64,000 bases of DNA from Rhodococcus sp. SGAir0479 (GTDB lineage Bacteria > Actinomycetota > Actinomycetes > Mycobacteriales > Mycobacteriaceae). The notes beneath the pieces were generated by a model, which was not told where the DNA came from, did no database searches, and was given only the letters and a program-made list of their open reading frames with translations. The stretch is from contig NZ_CP039433.1 in the NCBI RefSeq assembly GCF_005484805.1, positions 1-64,000 of the forward strand. Reading direction: 5' to 3'. Below are positions 26,794-35,034 of the stretch, one piece after another (position 1 is the first letter of the stretch; each line of letters opens with the position of its first letter). The translations under genes and the position numbers were made by a program.

Positions 26794-27440
26794 ATCGCGG
26801 CCTGAAGATCTCGCTCGCGCTGTCTGTCGTGTTCGTTGTCGCCATTGCTGTCGCCTTGCTTGCCGATGGCAAAGACAAAGAATCTTCGACTGTCGAATCC
26901 AACGCTGCAACAGCCGAACTCGTTCGTCCTGACAGTCACCGGCTGAGCTCGACCGTCGGCAGCAAGGTGACGTTCGTCGAGTTCCTCGACTTCGAATGCG
27001 AGGCGTGCCGCTCGGTCTATCCCGCAATCGAACAGCTGCGAGCCGACTATGGCGATCGAGTCGACTTCGTCGTCCGGTATTTTCCGATTGCTTCGCATTT
27101 CAATGCCGAGCGAGCAGCACGGGCTGTCGAGGCCGCCGCACAACAAGGCAAATTCGAGCAGATGTACAAGCGTATGTATGAGACTCAGGCCGAATGGGGC
27201 GAGCAACAAACTCCGATGGACGATGTCTTTCGCGGGTTTGCCGAGGAGATGGGCCTCGATATGGCCGCGTACGACGCCGCCTACTCCGCACCGGAGACAC
27301 TCGATCGGATCCGTCAGGACGTGAACGACGGCAGAGCCCTCGGCGTACAGGGAACGCCGACGTTCTTCGTGAACGGCCAACGAATCGAGCCCACCACCTA
27401 CGACGACCTCACCGATGCGCTCGACACCGCCCTCCGCTGA
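26790..27440 (+). CDS. DsbA-like thiol oxidoreductase, membrane-anchored
   Basis: 216 residues: an N-terminal anchor or signal (ISLALSVVFVVAIAVALLA), then a thioredoxin fold with active site CEAC in FLDFECEACRSVYP, a helical insert, and the cis-Pro segment GVQGTPTFFVNG. This is the actinobacterial DsbA partner of VKOR, forming disulfides in exported proteins. VKOR overlaps its 3' end, so both are made together. Confidence 0.9.
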   Translation: MNRGLKISLALSVVFVVAIAVALLADGKDKESSTVESNAATAELVRPDSHRLSSTVGSKVTFVEFLDFECEACRSVYPAIEQLRADYGDRVDFVVRYFPIASHFNAERAARAVEAAAQQGKFEQMYKRMYETQAEWGEQQTPMDDVFRGFAEEMGLDMAAYDAAYSAPETLDRIRQDVNDGRALGVQGTPTFFVNGQRIEPTTYDDLTDALDTALR

Positions 27441-28056
27441 ACCGTCACGCTCCACGCTCTCACCGCGCAGCGAGAAGTCGTTCGAGCGCTCGATGCCGTG
27501 GCTGCTGCTGATCGGTGGACTGATCGGACTGACAGCCTCATTCGTACTGACAGCGGAGAAGTTCACACTCGCCACCAACCCTGCCTACATACCGACGTGC
27601 AGCCTGAACCCGGTACTCAACTGCGGATCCGTCATGGACACGCCACAAGCAGCGGTCCTCGGATTCCCCAACTCGCTGCTCGGAATAGCCGGCTTCGCTG
27701 CCATCACGACAACTGGCGCTGCTCTTCTCGCGGGAGCCCAGCTGAAGCAATGGTTCTGGGTATCACTGCAAATCGGCGCGACACTGGCGGCCGCTTTTGT
27801 CCACTGGCTCATCTTCCAGAGCATCTACACGATCGGCGCGCTCTGCCCCTACTGCATGGTCGTATGGGCGGTGGCAATACCGATCTTCTGGTACATCACT
27901 CTCCGCAACCTGTCCCTATGGGGAACAGGACCGAACGGCCAACGGATGGCGGACTTGGCCCGCATGTTCCATCCGCTACCGATTACCATTTGGGCCCTCG
28001 CTGTCGCCGGATTGATCGCCATCAGATTCTGGTCATACTGGTCCAGCCTGCTGTAG
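27415..28056 (+). CDS. Vitamin K epoxide reductase (VKOR) family protein
   Basis: Membrane quinone reductase that reoxidises DsbA-like proteins, 213 residues. Five helices with the family landmarks: the loop cysteines in IPTCSLNPVLNCGSVM, the conserved serine segment FPNSLLGIAGF, and the redox motif CPYC in IGALCPYCMVVWAV. The ATG chosen overlaps dsbA by 26 bases; a later ATG would remove 26 residues of cytosolic tail. Last gene of the ctaD operon. Confidence 0.9.
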   Translation: MRSTPPSAEPSRSTLSPRSEKSFERSMPWLLLIGGLIGLTASFVLTAEKFTLATNPAYIPTCSLNPVLNCGSVMDTPQAAVLGFPNSLLGIAGFAAITTTGAALLAGAQLKQWFWVSLQIGATLAAAFVHWLIFQSIYTIGALCPYCMVVWAVAIPIFWYITLRNLSLWGTGPNGQRMADLARMFHPLPITIWALAVAGLIAIRFWSYWSSLL

Positions 28057-28258
28057 GCCACCCGACCTACTAATGCTCGGTGTCGCAGCGCGGCAGCCAC
28101 TTCAAAGTTGACTCGACAACCTAGACAGCTCGACAACCTCCATCGCGACCTGAATTGAACGGGTTTTCCGGTGGGGGGGCACTGCACATGCTGCGTGGAG
28201 TGATGGCACAAACCTCCCGCCGGTTCAGCGAAGTGCCACGGCGGGGCTAACCGAGCGG

Positions 28259-28567
28259 TCAGCTTCTTGCTCGCATGGCAGCGGTCAGTTGCTTGGTAGA
28301 GGGTAGGCCAGCCAAACCGGCTTCGGTTCGGTAGACGCGGCATGCCAGTTCGGCTACTCGCGGCGCATCGTCGAATGCATCCATACCGTTGATGAGGATC
28401 GTTGGAGATCCAGCGAATTTTGATGTTGCGGCATCTTCGGCCGATTCGACCCGCCTGTATTCGATTTCGATCTCCCGAATCCCGGCTGCGCGTGCTGCGT
28501 CTTGGGCCCGCTCGCCTGCGTCGTGCCAGTTCGGGCAGCCGTCAAAGTACAGAATCTCGATCTTCAT
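28259..28567 (-). CDS. Small thioredoxin-fold (DF family) protein
   Basis: 102 residues beginning MKIEILYFDGCPNWHDA, the thioredoxin-like start of a small family often found near mercury or other metal genes, with only one cysteine at the active-site position. SPTILINGMDAF is the cis-Pro equivalent. The ATG at 28567 follows GAGGAG; a longer open frame upstream lacks support. It is convergent with VKOR. Exact role unknown. Confidence 0.75.
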   Translation of the reverse strand: MKIEILYFDGCPNWHDAGERAQDAARAAGIREIEIEYRRVESAEDAATSKFAGSPTILINGMDAFDDAPRVAELACRVYRTEAGLAGLPSTKQLTAAMRARS

Positions 28568-28677
28568 GATGAATATCTCACTCCTCTTCACGTACTGGCG
28601 CCGAATGAGGCGCAGCCATCGATCCTTTCCGCAAGCCGCAGATGACGCGTCGTGACTGATGGCAGGAACGGAATTGT

Positions 28678-28896
28678 GTGAGGTTCGCCGATCCAAGACC
28701 CTGCGGACGACAGACATGCCGACACCACCTCTCCCAGCGAGACTACGCGCATATCTACACGTTGTTCTCCACGGTGCTGCCGATCGCGGCGATCACCCTC
28801 GCCGTTCTCTCTACACTCGTGCCGGCCATGCCCGGGCAACAACTAGTCCTGCGAGCCGAGCCGGTCACCGAGGCGGTGCCAGCAGGAAGGGCGTGA
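28678..28896 (+). CDS. Possible small single-helix membrane protein
   Basis: A GTG frame of 72 residues with one hydrophobic segment, YTLFSTVLPIAAITLAVLST. It is divergent from the thioredoxin-like gene and followed closely by another tiny frame. No family recognised; could be a remnant. Confidence 0.35.
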   Translation: MRFADPRPCGRQTCRHHLSQRDYAHIYTLFSTVLPIAAITLAVLSTLVPAMPGQQLVLRAEPVTEAVPAGRA

Positions 28897-28899
28897 GCG

Positions 28900-29019
28900 A
28901 TGAAGCCGGAGGTGGTCGCAAGCATCGACGCCGACGACGACGAGGGGTTCGCAGCTGTTCTGGGTGAGTGGACTCGGGAGATCCCCTACACCGCAACAAC
29001 CGTGGACTTCACGCCCTGA
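28900..29019 (+). CDS. Possible 39-residue acidic peptide
   Basis: ATG 28900 follows AGGAAGG by about 8 bases, 3 bases after the previous stop. The product starts MKPEVVASIDADDDEGFAAV. Nothing recognised; tentative. Confidence 0.3.
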   Translation: MKPEVVASIDADDDEGFAAVLGEWTREIPYTATTVDFTP

Positions 29020-29116
29020 CGGCGGAGTGCAACTAGAGGTCGCAGAAGGGTCGGCATCCCCGTATGCGAGCTAGACCTCCACTGCCGGGACGGTTCTCGG
29101 GAAGGCGTGCAGTGAA

Positions 29117-29860
29117 CTAGCGGTTGATGGGGCAGTTTCGGTCAACTTCGATCACTCGACTGATGCCCGAGCACCAGTCCCGCACCTCAGGGCTCATCGC
29201 GCCCAGCAGGCGCAGGGCATCGTTGTGTCGCGCCTTCACGTGCACGTCGAGCAGGGGTTCCATGTGAGAGACGCGGTTACGGAGAGCGTGAAGTCGAGCT
29301 GTTCTGGACGCGACACCGTACCCATCGGGGTCGCCCTTGCGGTGGGGAAAGGCGTGCTGAAGAGCGTCCTTCCACAGCACTTCTCGTCCCCTGAAGTTCC
29401 GATCGCTCGTGTCTGAGGTGGGTAGCAGTTTCGTCCAAACGCCGAAGGTGAGCTGTGTGAGCACGTCGTCGTGTGTCGGGGCGACGCCGTGTCTGGGATG
29501 GCCGGCGTCGCGGGCGGTCAGAGCGTCTTGGGCGTGATCGCGCGCTCGAACCCGTGAGCCTTTGGTCAGCGAGTTGAGAGGACGGGCAGGATCTGAGAGC
29601 CATTCGTGGGTGTGCTGTGCACCCGAACCTGTGTGGTGGGGCTGGGATGCGTTCCAGAGCTGCAGCTGGCCATCGATGGCATTTCGCAGCGCGACCTCAG
29701 TGACAGCGAGCACCTGCTGGAATGCGGCCGAGAGTTCGAGGTTCCATCGGTAGAGCTCGAGCGCACGGAGCGGATCATTGCTGCAGCGCGAGGTGTAGGT
29801 GCCAAGCCGAGCAGGATGAAGGTGATTCGTGATCGCGATGAGGGTCTGCCGACTTGGCAC
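29117..29860 (-). CDS. Abi-like (HEPN-type) protein
   Basis: 247 residues, all helical. The N-terminal region ALELYRWNLELSAAFQQVLA and the C-terminal motif LRNRVSHMEPLL are characteristic of Abi-like proteins; RNRVSH fits the R-x4-H ribonuclease motif of HEPN domains. Such proteins act in abortive infection or toxin systems by cutting RNA. GTG 29860 has GGAGGA upstream. No antitoxin partner is adjacent. The family link is confident; phage defence is inference. Confidence 0.75.
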   Translation of the reverse strand: MPSRQTLIAITNHLHPARLGTYTSRCSNDPLRALELYRWNLELSAAFQQVLAVTEVALRNAIDGQLQLWNASQPHHTGSGAQHTHEWLSDPARPLNSLTKGSRVRARDHAQDALTARDAGHPRHGVAPTHDDVLTQLTFGVWTKLLPTSDTSDRNFRGREVLWKDALQHAFPHRKGDPDGYGVASRTARLHALRNRVSHMEPLLDVHVKARHNDALRLLGAMSPEVRDWCSGISRVIEVDRNCPINR

Positions 29861-30231
29861 GTGCCCTGTCCTCCGTTAGCATAAGTGTCAGGTACGAGGA
29901 CAAGGTCCCTCGTTAATACATGGAGATCCCCCCGCGGCAGTTCGGCCGCGGGGGTTCTCTCTTTTCTGGGGAATGTAATAGACAAGTCGGCTGGGGCGCC
30001 ACCCAACCCACCCCTTCGCGGCAGGATGCCGGCAGTCAACTTCTGAAACTGACTGACACAGAGCGGGTGCTCTGTCGAAGCCGTCGATGGCCCCTCGCAC
30101 CCCTGTTCCGAAAACGAACGTTTTCCGAACAGAGGGCAATCCGAACACCGCGATCCGCGCCACCTGGGCCGGATGTGTCCGGAAACTCATGTCGGAAACC
30201 TCGACGTCGAAAAGTCGTCTGTCGGTGGGTT
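29861..30231. promoter_or_regulatory. Resolvase upstream region with a 30-bp palindrome (30103-30132)
   Basis: The interval before the recombinase holds an inverted repeat: CTGTTCCGAAAACG, AA, CGTTTTCCGAACAG, 13 of 14 pairs matching. Two direct GGAAAC copies follow near 30181-30199. This is the expected place for a res-like recombination site or the recombinase's own operator. Confidence 0.5.
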
Positions 30232-30828
30232 ATGGAACAGTCTTGCCCCGTGAGTGAACTTTTGGGCTACGCGAGGGTCTCGACCGCGGAGCAGACTCTC
30301 GATCTGCAGAGCGACGCACTGAGAGCCGCGGGCTGTTCGCGGATCTGGACCGACGTCGCGAGCGGTGCGACGACCAGCCGCCCGGAACTCGACAGCCTGT
30401 TCTCGCATCTGCGGGCCGGCGACACGCTCGCCGTGTGGCGGCTCGACAGGTTGGGCCGGAACCTTCCGCACCTCCTGCAGACGATCACCGACCTCGAGGA
30501 GAAGGGCGTCGGCTTCCGATCGTTGACCGAGTCGATCGACACCACCACCGCCGGCGGCAAACTCATCTTCAACATCTTCGGCGCACTCGCGAGCTTCGAG
30601 CGGGACCTCATCCGGGAGAGGACCGCCGCCGGACTCGCCGCGGCTCGCGCCCGGGGCAAGGTCGGCGGCCGCCCCCGGAAGATGACCGACAGCCGAATCA
30701 AGCAGGCCCGAAAGATGCGTGAGGGCGGCATGTCTCAGACCGAGATCGCGGAGATCCTCGGTGTCGGACGCACCACCTTGTACCAGTACCTCGGCCCGCA
30801 GAGGAGTCGACGGAGCACCGATCAATGA
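30232..30828 (+). CDS. Serine recombinase (resolvase/invertase family)
   Basis: About 198 residues. The catalytic domain opens LLGYARVSTAEQTLDLQ with the nucleophilic serine, has VWRLDRLGRNLPHL, the family arginines, and ASFERDLIRERTAAGLAAAR before a C-terminal helix-turn-helix (MSQTEIAEILGVGRTTLYQY). An ATG at 30232 or a GTG at 30250 could be the start. No other transposon gene is adjacent, so it may serve plasmid multimer resolution or be left from a Tn3-type element. Confidence 0.92.
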   Translation: MEQSCPVSELLGYARVSTAEQTLDLQSDALRAAGCSRIWTDVASGATTSRPELDSLFSHLRAGDTLAVWRLDRLGRNLPHLLQTITDLEEKGVGFRSLTESIDTTTAGGKLIFNIFGALASFERDLIRERTAAGLAAARARGKVGGRPRKMTDSRIKQARKMREGGMSQTEIAEILGVGRTTLYQYLGPQRSRRSTDQ

Positions 30829-30874
30829 CGACGACATGAGTCGGATCGATCTTGCTGAGTCCCAGGTGAATGAG

Positions 30875-30911
30875 ATTGAGCGCGGTGCCGCGTTGCGGCA
30901 CCGCGCTCAAT
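30875..30911. terminator. Perfect 17-bp hairpin between converging genes
   Basis: ATTGAGCGCGGTGCCGC, loop GTT, then the exact complement. Serves as a bidirectional terminator for the recombinase and the LGFP gene. Confidence 0.8.
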
Positions 30912-30941
30912 GTCCCCTCGCAGAAGCGGTCAGCTACAGGG

Positions 30942-32804
30942 TTACGACGTGTACGTCTGTCCTGTTGAGAAGTCAAATCGGATCCACCCGTGTTCGAAGT
31001 TCACCTGCCTGAGGTTTTGGTTGTTGTCAGGGACGAACTCGTCACTTGTGGGGAACCCGAAACGACCTCCCTCGTACCCTTCTTGGCCGTACCGCGCGAA
31101 GATCGCTCCGATCACCATATGAGCGCGCCCGACTGGGTTGCCGAAGTAGATGTTCCCATTTTGAAAGCGGTTGAACCGGCCGAGCCCGTTGGGTGTTCCC
31201 AGTTCGCCGGATGTAGGCCATCCCAGAGCGCTGCTTGGCCCACCGAGGCTTTCATACTTGTCCCCGATCGCACCGTAGGTCTCCCAACCTCCGGTCCCGG
31301 CTGTCCAGTACATCTTTCCGTTCAGGAAGTCCTGGGCGCGCCCCTGACCCAGCCCAGGTAGCTTCACGTATTCCGGGCTGTCACATCGACCGAGTGGACC
31401 GTTTCCGCCTCCGATATCAAGGTATCGAACGCCGAACGCCCCGGTGATTGTGCAATTGGCGATGTACGTCGGGACTCCGTAGTTGTACTCGAAGCCGCCC
31501 TGCACGTACTTCTTTCTGCTTTCACTGAAGAGCGGCGAAGAGTTCGATCCGGGTCCGGGGAAGGCGTTGGGAGTGAGATTCATGCACCACGACGCAGGTC
31601 CGAACGGGCAATCATTTTCGACGGTCTGGGCGTTCGCCCAGAATATGGACGAGGGCTGGGTTCCGCGATCAGTGACAATGGTTGTCACTAGCTCTGGAAT
31701 GAGCATCCCCGACGGCTTGATGTTCTTCGGATATCCAATCCCGATGTCGAACCCTAGTCTTGAGCAGTTGTCTGTAGTGTCAGTGCCGTCAAAATATGCA
31801 CCAAGCTTTCCATCGACAGGAGTGCTCGCGGTTATCGCGGACCAGAAGCGGACCTCGCCCGAGCTTGTTCCCCGACCTGCCCAGAAATTGTCGTCGGTCC
31901 CGTCAGCGCAAAGGGGGTGGTTTCCACTGATTGTCTCGTTACGTAGACCAAACTCCAGTTCAAAGCCCCATTCATCGGGCATCAGGGTTGGGGCATTTGG
32001 GTCATCCCAGTAGTAGCTCTGGTTGAAAGTGACGCCATTGTTGGCGGACTCGAAGGCGCGGGCCGAAACACGTGACGGGGCCCACCCGGGAGGCGAGGAA
32101 GTCAAGGTGGCCCGCGATTGGGGCGTCTCCTCGGCGACTCCAGCCGGGGGCTTCTTCGCCTGGACTGCGCCATTCAGGTTCGCGACCGGGAGCTCAGCGG
32201 CGTCGGTCTCGATCGTCCCTATCTCGCCGGCGGCATCGGAGTCGATTCGGACGCCCGATACTCGCAGCTGTGTCCCGAAGTTCTCGGACGAGATGGACTT
32301 CAATGATTCGACCGCAGAAGATGGACTTTCGCCTGGTCGCACGAAGAACTCGCCAACTAGGTTCTCGTCCGAAACAACCAGTGCGGTCACAGAGGGCGAG
32401 ATCAAAGACTTCGCGGACTCGGCCGAAACTGGGTGCGGGAGCTCAACGAGAACCCCCATCGGATCTGCTGTATCGATTCCAGTCGAGGGCGGAGTGGGGG
32501 TGAGGGTAGTGGGCGGCTTCTGCACGTCGCCCCCGCCCAGCGCACCGTCTGGGTTTGAACTCGACGGAGCCGGCGCCGACGTAGTCCGATCTGCGGTCGA
32601 CTCTGCGGAACTACTGGGTGATTCACCAGCAGGCGGCTGAGGCAATTTTGAGGTCGTACTCGTACTCGGACTCGAAGTTAGTGGAGTCTGCGCAGAGGCA
32701 GAAGCGGGCACTGCCATCCCCAGCCCAGCCGTTAGAAGCATGGCAGAAAAAATGGCAGACCCATTTCGGCTGCGTATTCCTCGCCTATTTTTTACAGAAC
32801 TCAC
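30942..32804 (-). CDS. Secreted LGFP-repeat protein
   Basis: 620 residues. A signal peptide (SAIFSAMLLTAGLGMAVPAS) is followed by a Ser/Thr/Pro-rich segment to about residue 130, a middle domain without a family I recognise, and C-terminal LGFP repeats, visible in SALGWPTSGELGTPNG and GGRFGFPTSDEFVPD, each with a downstream FxxGxIYF-like strand. LGFP repeats are typical of mycolate-containing actinobacteria and are thought to bind the cell wall. GTG 32804 is the start. It is convergent with the recombinase. Local GC is lower than in the flanking plasmid genes, hinting at separate acquisition. Confidence 0.8.
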   Translation of the reverse strand: MSSVKNRRGIRSRNGSAIFSAMLLTAGLGMAVPASASAQTPLTSSPSTSTTSKLPQPPAGESPSSSAESTADRTTSAPAPSSSNPDGALGGGDVQKPPTTLTPTPPSTGIDTADPMGVLVELPHPVSAESAKSLISPSVTALVVSDENLVGEFFVRPGESPSSAVESLKSISSENFGTQLRVSGVRIDSDAAGEIGTIETDAAELPVANLNGAVQAKKPPAGVAEETPQSRATLTSSPPGWAPSRVSARAFESANNGVTFNQSYYWDDPNAPTLMPDEWGFELEFGLRNETISGNHPLCADGTDDNFWAGRGTSSGEVRFWSAITASTPVDGKLGAYFDGTDTTDNCSRLGFDIGIGYPKNIKPSGMLIPELVTTIVTDRGTQPSSIFWANAQTVENDCPFGPASWCMNLTPNAFPGPGSNSSPLFSESRKKYVQGGFEYNYGVPTYIANCTITGAFGVRYLDIGGGNGPLGRCDSPEYVKLPGLGQGRAQDFLNGKMYWTAGTGGWETYGAIGDKYESLGGPSSALGWPTSGELGTPNGLGRFNRFQNGNIYFGNPVGRAHMVIGAIFARYGQEGYEGGRFGFPTSDEFVPDNNQNLRQVNFEHGWIRFDFSTGQTYTS

Positions 32805-32865
32805 CTGTACCCCCGATCTTGTTCAATTGGATAGAAGTCGAAACCTTTCGACTTCGAAGTTGCTG

Positions 32866-33243
32866 CTACAGATAGTCGCATTCCTGAATGGATTCATTCC
32901 ACTGTCCCGGCCAGATGCATTCCCCAGGGTGGGATGATGCTTCATCTGATACCGCGAACAGTGCGTAAGTGACAATGATTTGCGCGAGCAAGAAAGCGAT
33001 GGCGACCGGAGTCCATGCGCCCCGTATTTTCGTGATTGCGGCGCTCATTGCGGCGGATGCTGCCACAGTAACAATGAGTAGGTCTACGCGCTGGAGTTGA
33101 CTGGCCCAAATCCAGATTCCTCCCAGGAAAAGAACTTCCGCAACGAGCGCGGCCCACCACTCAATTCTGAACTTCCTGCTTGCGATAAAGAAGAGAATGC
33201 GCAAAATCACGGCCGCTACCGCCGCCAACTGCAACTGCCACAT
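32866..33243 (-). CDS. Small four-helix membrane protein
   Basis: 125 residues with four hydrophobic segments and a short exported tail carrying two cysteines (GECIWPGQWNESIQECDYL), which could form a disulfide. It lies just upstream of the LGFP gene in the same direction and probably shares its transcript. Not recognised. Confidence 0.6.
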   Translation of the reverse strand: MWQLQLAAVAAVILRILFFIASRKFRIEWWAALVAEVLFLGGIWIWASQLQRVDLLIVTVAASAAMSAAITKIRGAWTPVAIAFLLAQIIVTYALFAVSDEASSHPGECIWPGQWNESIQECDYL

Positions 33244-33399
33244 CCTTCGTCTCCATTCTCGGGGGTTGTTGCAACATCAGGTAGCCGGTGAGGTGTGGCG
33301 AAAGCGACTATATAGGACACACGACACCAAACCGGCTAGTCGTTTTGTCACGTTTTCGTAACTAACCATCGCCCCTGGCTGATCGGCGGCCGTTGCACT

Positions 33400-33655
33400 G
33401 GATGGCCTGATTTGCGCTGCCGCGGTGTCTTGGAGCCCTGGTTACCCCGCCCAAGCAATCGGGGGTGTCGGGGCGTAGCGCTACGGTCTATCCAGCGGCG
33501 AGGAGTGGGCCGCTACCCGACATGCGAGGTTCCGGAAACAGACAGATTTCCGGGCCGGACCCGATGGGGCGACCTCTCGGATTCTCGGAGAGCCGGCCCA
33601 CTCATCGGTGTGGCGTACTGAAGACCCGGGCTTGCTGTTGCAGGCCGGGTTTTTA
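33400..33655 (+). ncRNA. Candidate structured RNA ending in an intrinsic terminator
   Basis: The plus strand between the membrane gene and whiB has no plausible protein but several stems: CCGGAAA pairs with TTTCCGG, CTCTC with GAGAG, and a final stem ACCCG...CGGGT (33624-33650) followed by five Ts. A hairpin plus T-run on the strand opposite to whiB suggests a transcript ending there. No known RNA family recognised. Confidence 0.35.
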
Positions 33656-33922
33656 TGCGGCTGTCGAGCCTTGCCGCCGCATTCGTGAGCGTTCGGCGGG
33701 TGTGGTCCCGCCCCAGATTCCGACCCGCTCCGGTTTACGTAGGGCGTGGTCTCGGCACGGTGTGCGTACCGGGCAGGTCATGCAAATCCTCACGGCCTGC
33801 GCTGATTTCGCTCTCTCCCGGGTCTCAGGAAAGAACAGGTCTGGATTCGTTCTGCACAGTCCACCGGCGTGCCAGCTCTGCTCTGCGTTGTCCCCCACTG
33901 TCCCGACTTCCCTTTCGTTCAC
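33653..33922 (-). CDS. WhiB-family iron-sulfur transcription factor
   Basis: 89 residues with the four cluster cysteines at 23, 47, 50 and 56 (GLC, then CMTCPVRTPC) and the turn motif GIWGG followed by the basic ERSRMRR segment. The spacing is that of a classic WhiB protein binding a [4Fe-4S] cluster and interacting with the principal sigma factor. GTG start with GGGGGAG upstream. WhiB genes are common on actinobacterial plasmids and phages; targets unknown. Confidence 0.92.
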   Translation of the reverse strand: MNEREVGTVGDNAEQSWHAGGLCRTNPDLFFPETRERAKSAQAVRICMTCPVRTPCRDHALRKPERVGIWGGTTPAERSRMRRQGSTAA

Positions 33923-33947
33923 GCGTGCTCCCCCACGAAGACGCTCG

Positions 33948-34385
33948 TCAGTATGTCAACAGCGCTACGAGCTGCCAGATCGCCCGCGCCGTGCCGACCG
34001 CGTCCTGGTGAACGACCAGTCGATCGGCGGCGATAGTCCATCCCGATCCGCACTCCCTCATTGCCCGGACGTACTCACCGACCGGGGTGTTGACGACCGT
34101 AAACAGTAGGTCCTGGCCGCCTCCGAAGCGCCACCGCAGATCGCCGTCGTCAAGCGCGACGGTCTGGTTGAGATCGTCGACGTCCGCATCGAGGTCGAGC
34201 AGCCGGTACTCGCTGCGCGCCAGCATCACCAGAGACTCCCGGTGCAGCTCCCCCAGTGGTCTGTGTACGGCGATGCCCTCCCCCAGGTCCAGGGAGTGGA
34301 CGGGGCCGAGTTCGAAGTCGAGATCCAGCTCCCCGCCGTGGCCCCCGTGCAGGCGCATGAACATGCTCTCCGTCATCGTTTCCAT
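33948..34385 (-). CDS. Hypothetical acidic plasmid protein
   Basis: 145 residues beginning METMTESMFMRLHGGHGGEL, acidic and mixed alpha/beta by appearance, with no signal or motif I recognise. The ATG at 34385 sits 7 bases after GGAAGGA; an upstream ATG is too close to that site. Just upstream is a 20-bp palindrome shared with the divergent small HTH gene. Confidence 0.6.
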   Translation of the reverse strand: METMTESMFMRLHGGHGGELDLDFELGPVHSLDLGEGIAVHRPLGELHRESLVMLARSEYRLLDLDADVDDLNQTVALDDGDLRWRFGGGQDLLFTVVNTPVGEYVRAMRECGSGWTIAADRLVVHQDAVGTARAIWQLVALLTY

Positions 34386-34440
34386 CCTCATTCCTTCCAC
34401 TACCTGCTTCTTCGCAGTCGGCCCGAGTCGCCATGATTGC

Positions 34441-34460
34441 AAACTACAATATTGCAGTTT
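34441..34460. promoter_or_regulatory. 20-bp palindromic operator candidate
   Basis: AAACTACAATATTGCAGTTT has one mismatched pair in twenty bases and sits in the divergent interval between the genes at 34385 and 34510. Probably a regulator's binding site. Confidence 0.5.
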
Positions 34461-34509
34461 ACACTGCGCCCGTACCTGATCGATCCGACAAACTCGAGGG
34501 GCGGAGGGA

Positions 34510-34686
34510 ATGGCCGACGAGATGTACAAGCTCGCGTGGCAGATGCGTAGCGAAGGCGCCGGATGGAAGGTTGTCGCCGAGGAACTGGGCTGCGCGGTTG
34601 ACGTTGTCAAACTGATGGTCGCCCAGTACGAAAGCGACACGGACGCGCGAGCTGCGCAGGATCAGTTCGCGCTCTTCGACGTGTGA
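34510..34686 (+). CDS. Small helix-turn-helix-like protein
   Basis: 58 residues, starting MADEMYKLAWQMRSEGAGWK. The segment GWKVVAEELGCAVDVVKLMV has the spacing of a helix-turn-helix. ATG 34510 follows GGAGG closely. A likely local regulator, perhaps acting on the palindrome upstream; inference only. Confidence 0.55.
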   Translation: MADEMYKLAWQMRSEGAGWKVVAEELGCAVDVVKLMVAQYESDTDARAAQDQFALFDV

Positions 34687-34740
34687 GGTGTTGCGCCTAC
34701 ACCGGCGGCTGTCGGCGGCCTGGTGTAGGCACAACACCTC
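34685..34740. repeat. Long inverted repeat, 19-bp arms
   Basis: GAGGTGTTGCGCCTACACC at 34685-34703 pairs with 34722-34740, 18 of 19 positions, starting at the stop of the small HTH gene. It can serve as a terminator. A second hairpin (GGCGGGT/ACCCGCC, 34752-34774) follows at once, with ATGCCTAAC in its loop. Confidence 0.7.
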
Positions 34741-34791
34741 GACAATCAACAGGCGGGTATGCCTAACACCCGCCAGGTGAAGGGGGATCCA

Positions 34792-34980
34792 GTGGCGGTA
34801 CTACTTACCTTCAACGCGCTCGCAATGCTGAGCGCGATCATCTGCGCGCGGCGGTCGTATCGTCGCTACGGAAGCGCCGGCAGGGCGATGATGGCCGGCG
34901 TCGCGGGCCTGCTCGTTCTTCCGCTGATCGTCGTCGTGGCAGTGAGTGTGGCCGCGCCGCGGGCCGCCCGGGTTGGGTAG
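34792..34980 (+). CDS. Small two-helix membrane protein
   Basis: 62 residues from GTG 34792, which has AAGGGGG 6 bases upstream; an upstream ATG lies inside the preceding hairpin and is less likely. Two hydrophobic segments around a basic loop (RRSYRRYGSAGR). Not recognised. Confidence 0.5.
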   Translation: MAVLLTFNALAMLSAIICARRSYRRYGSAGRAMMAGVAGLLVLPLIVVVAVSVAAPRAARVG

Positions 34981-35034
34981 TGAAATCCGGGCATTAGAAT
35001 GGCATAACTGCTGGTCAGATGTGGTTTTATGGGC

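Noticed and set aside
28112-28139. An 11-bp direct repeat (CTCGACAACCT) after VKOR
   Set aside because: Only two copies, no regular array and no repeat-spacer pattern, so not a CRISPR or clear iteron set.
34685-34740. The long inverted repeat as a transposon end pair
   Set aside because: The arms are 18 bases apart with no cargo, so a terminator or structural role fits better.
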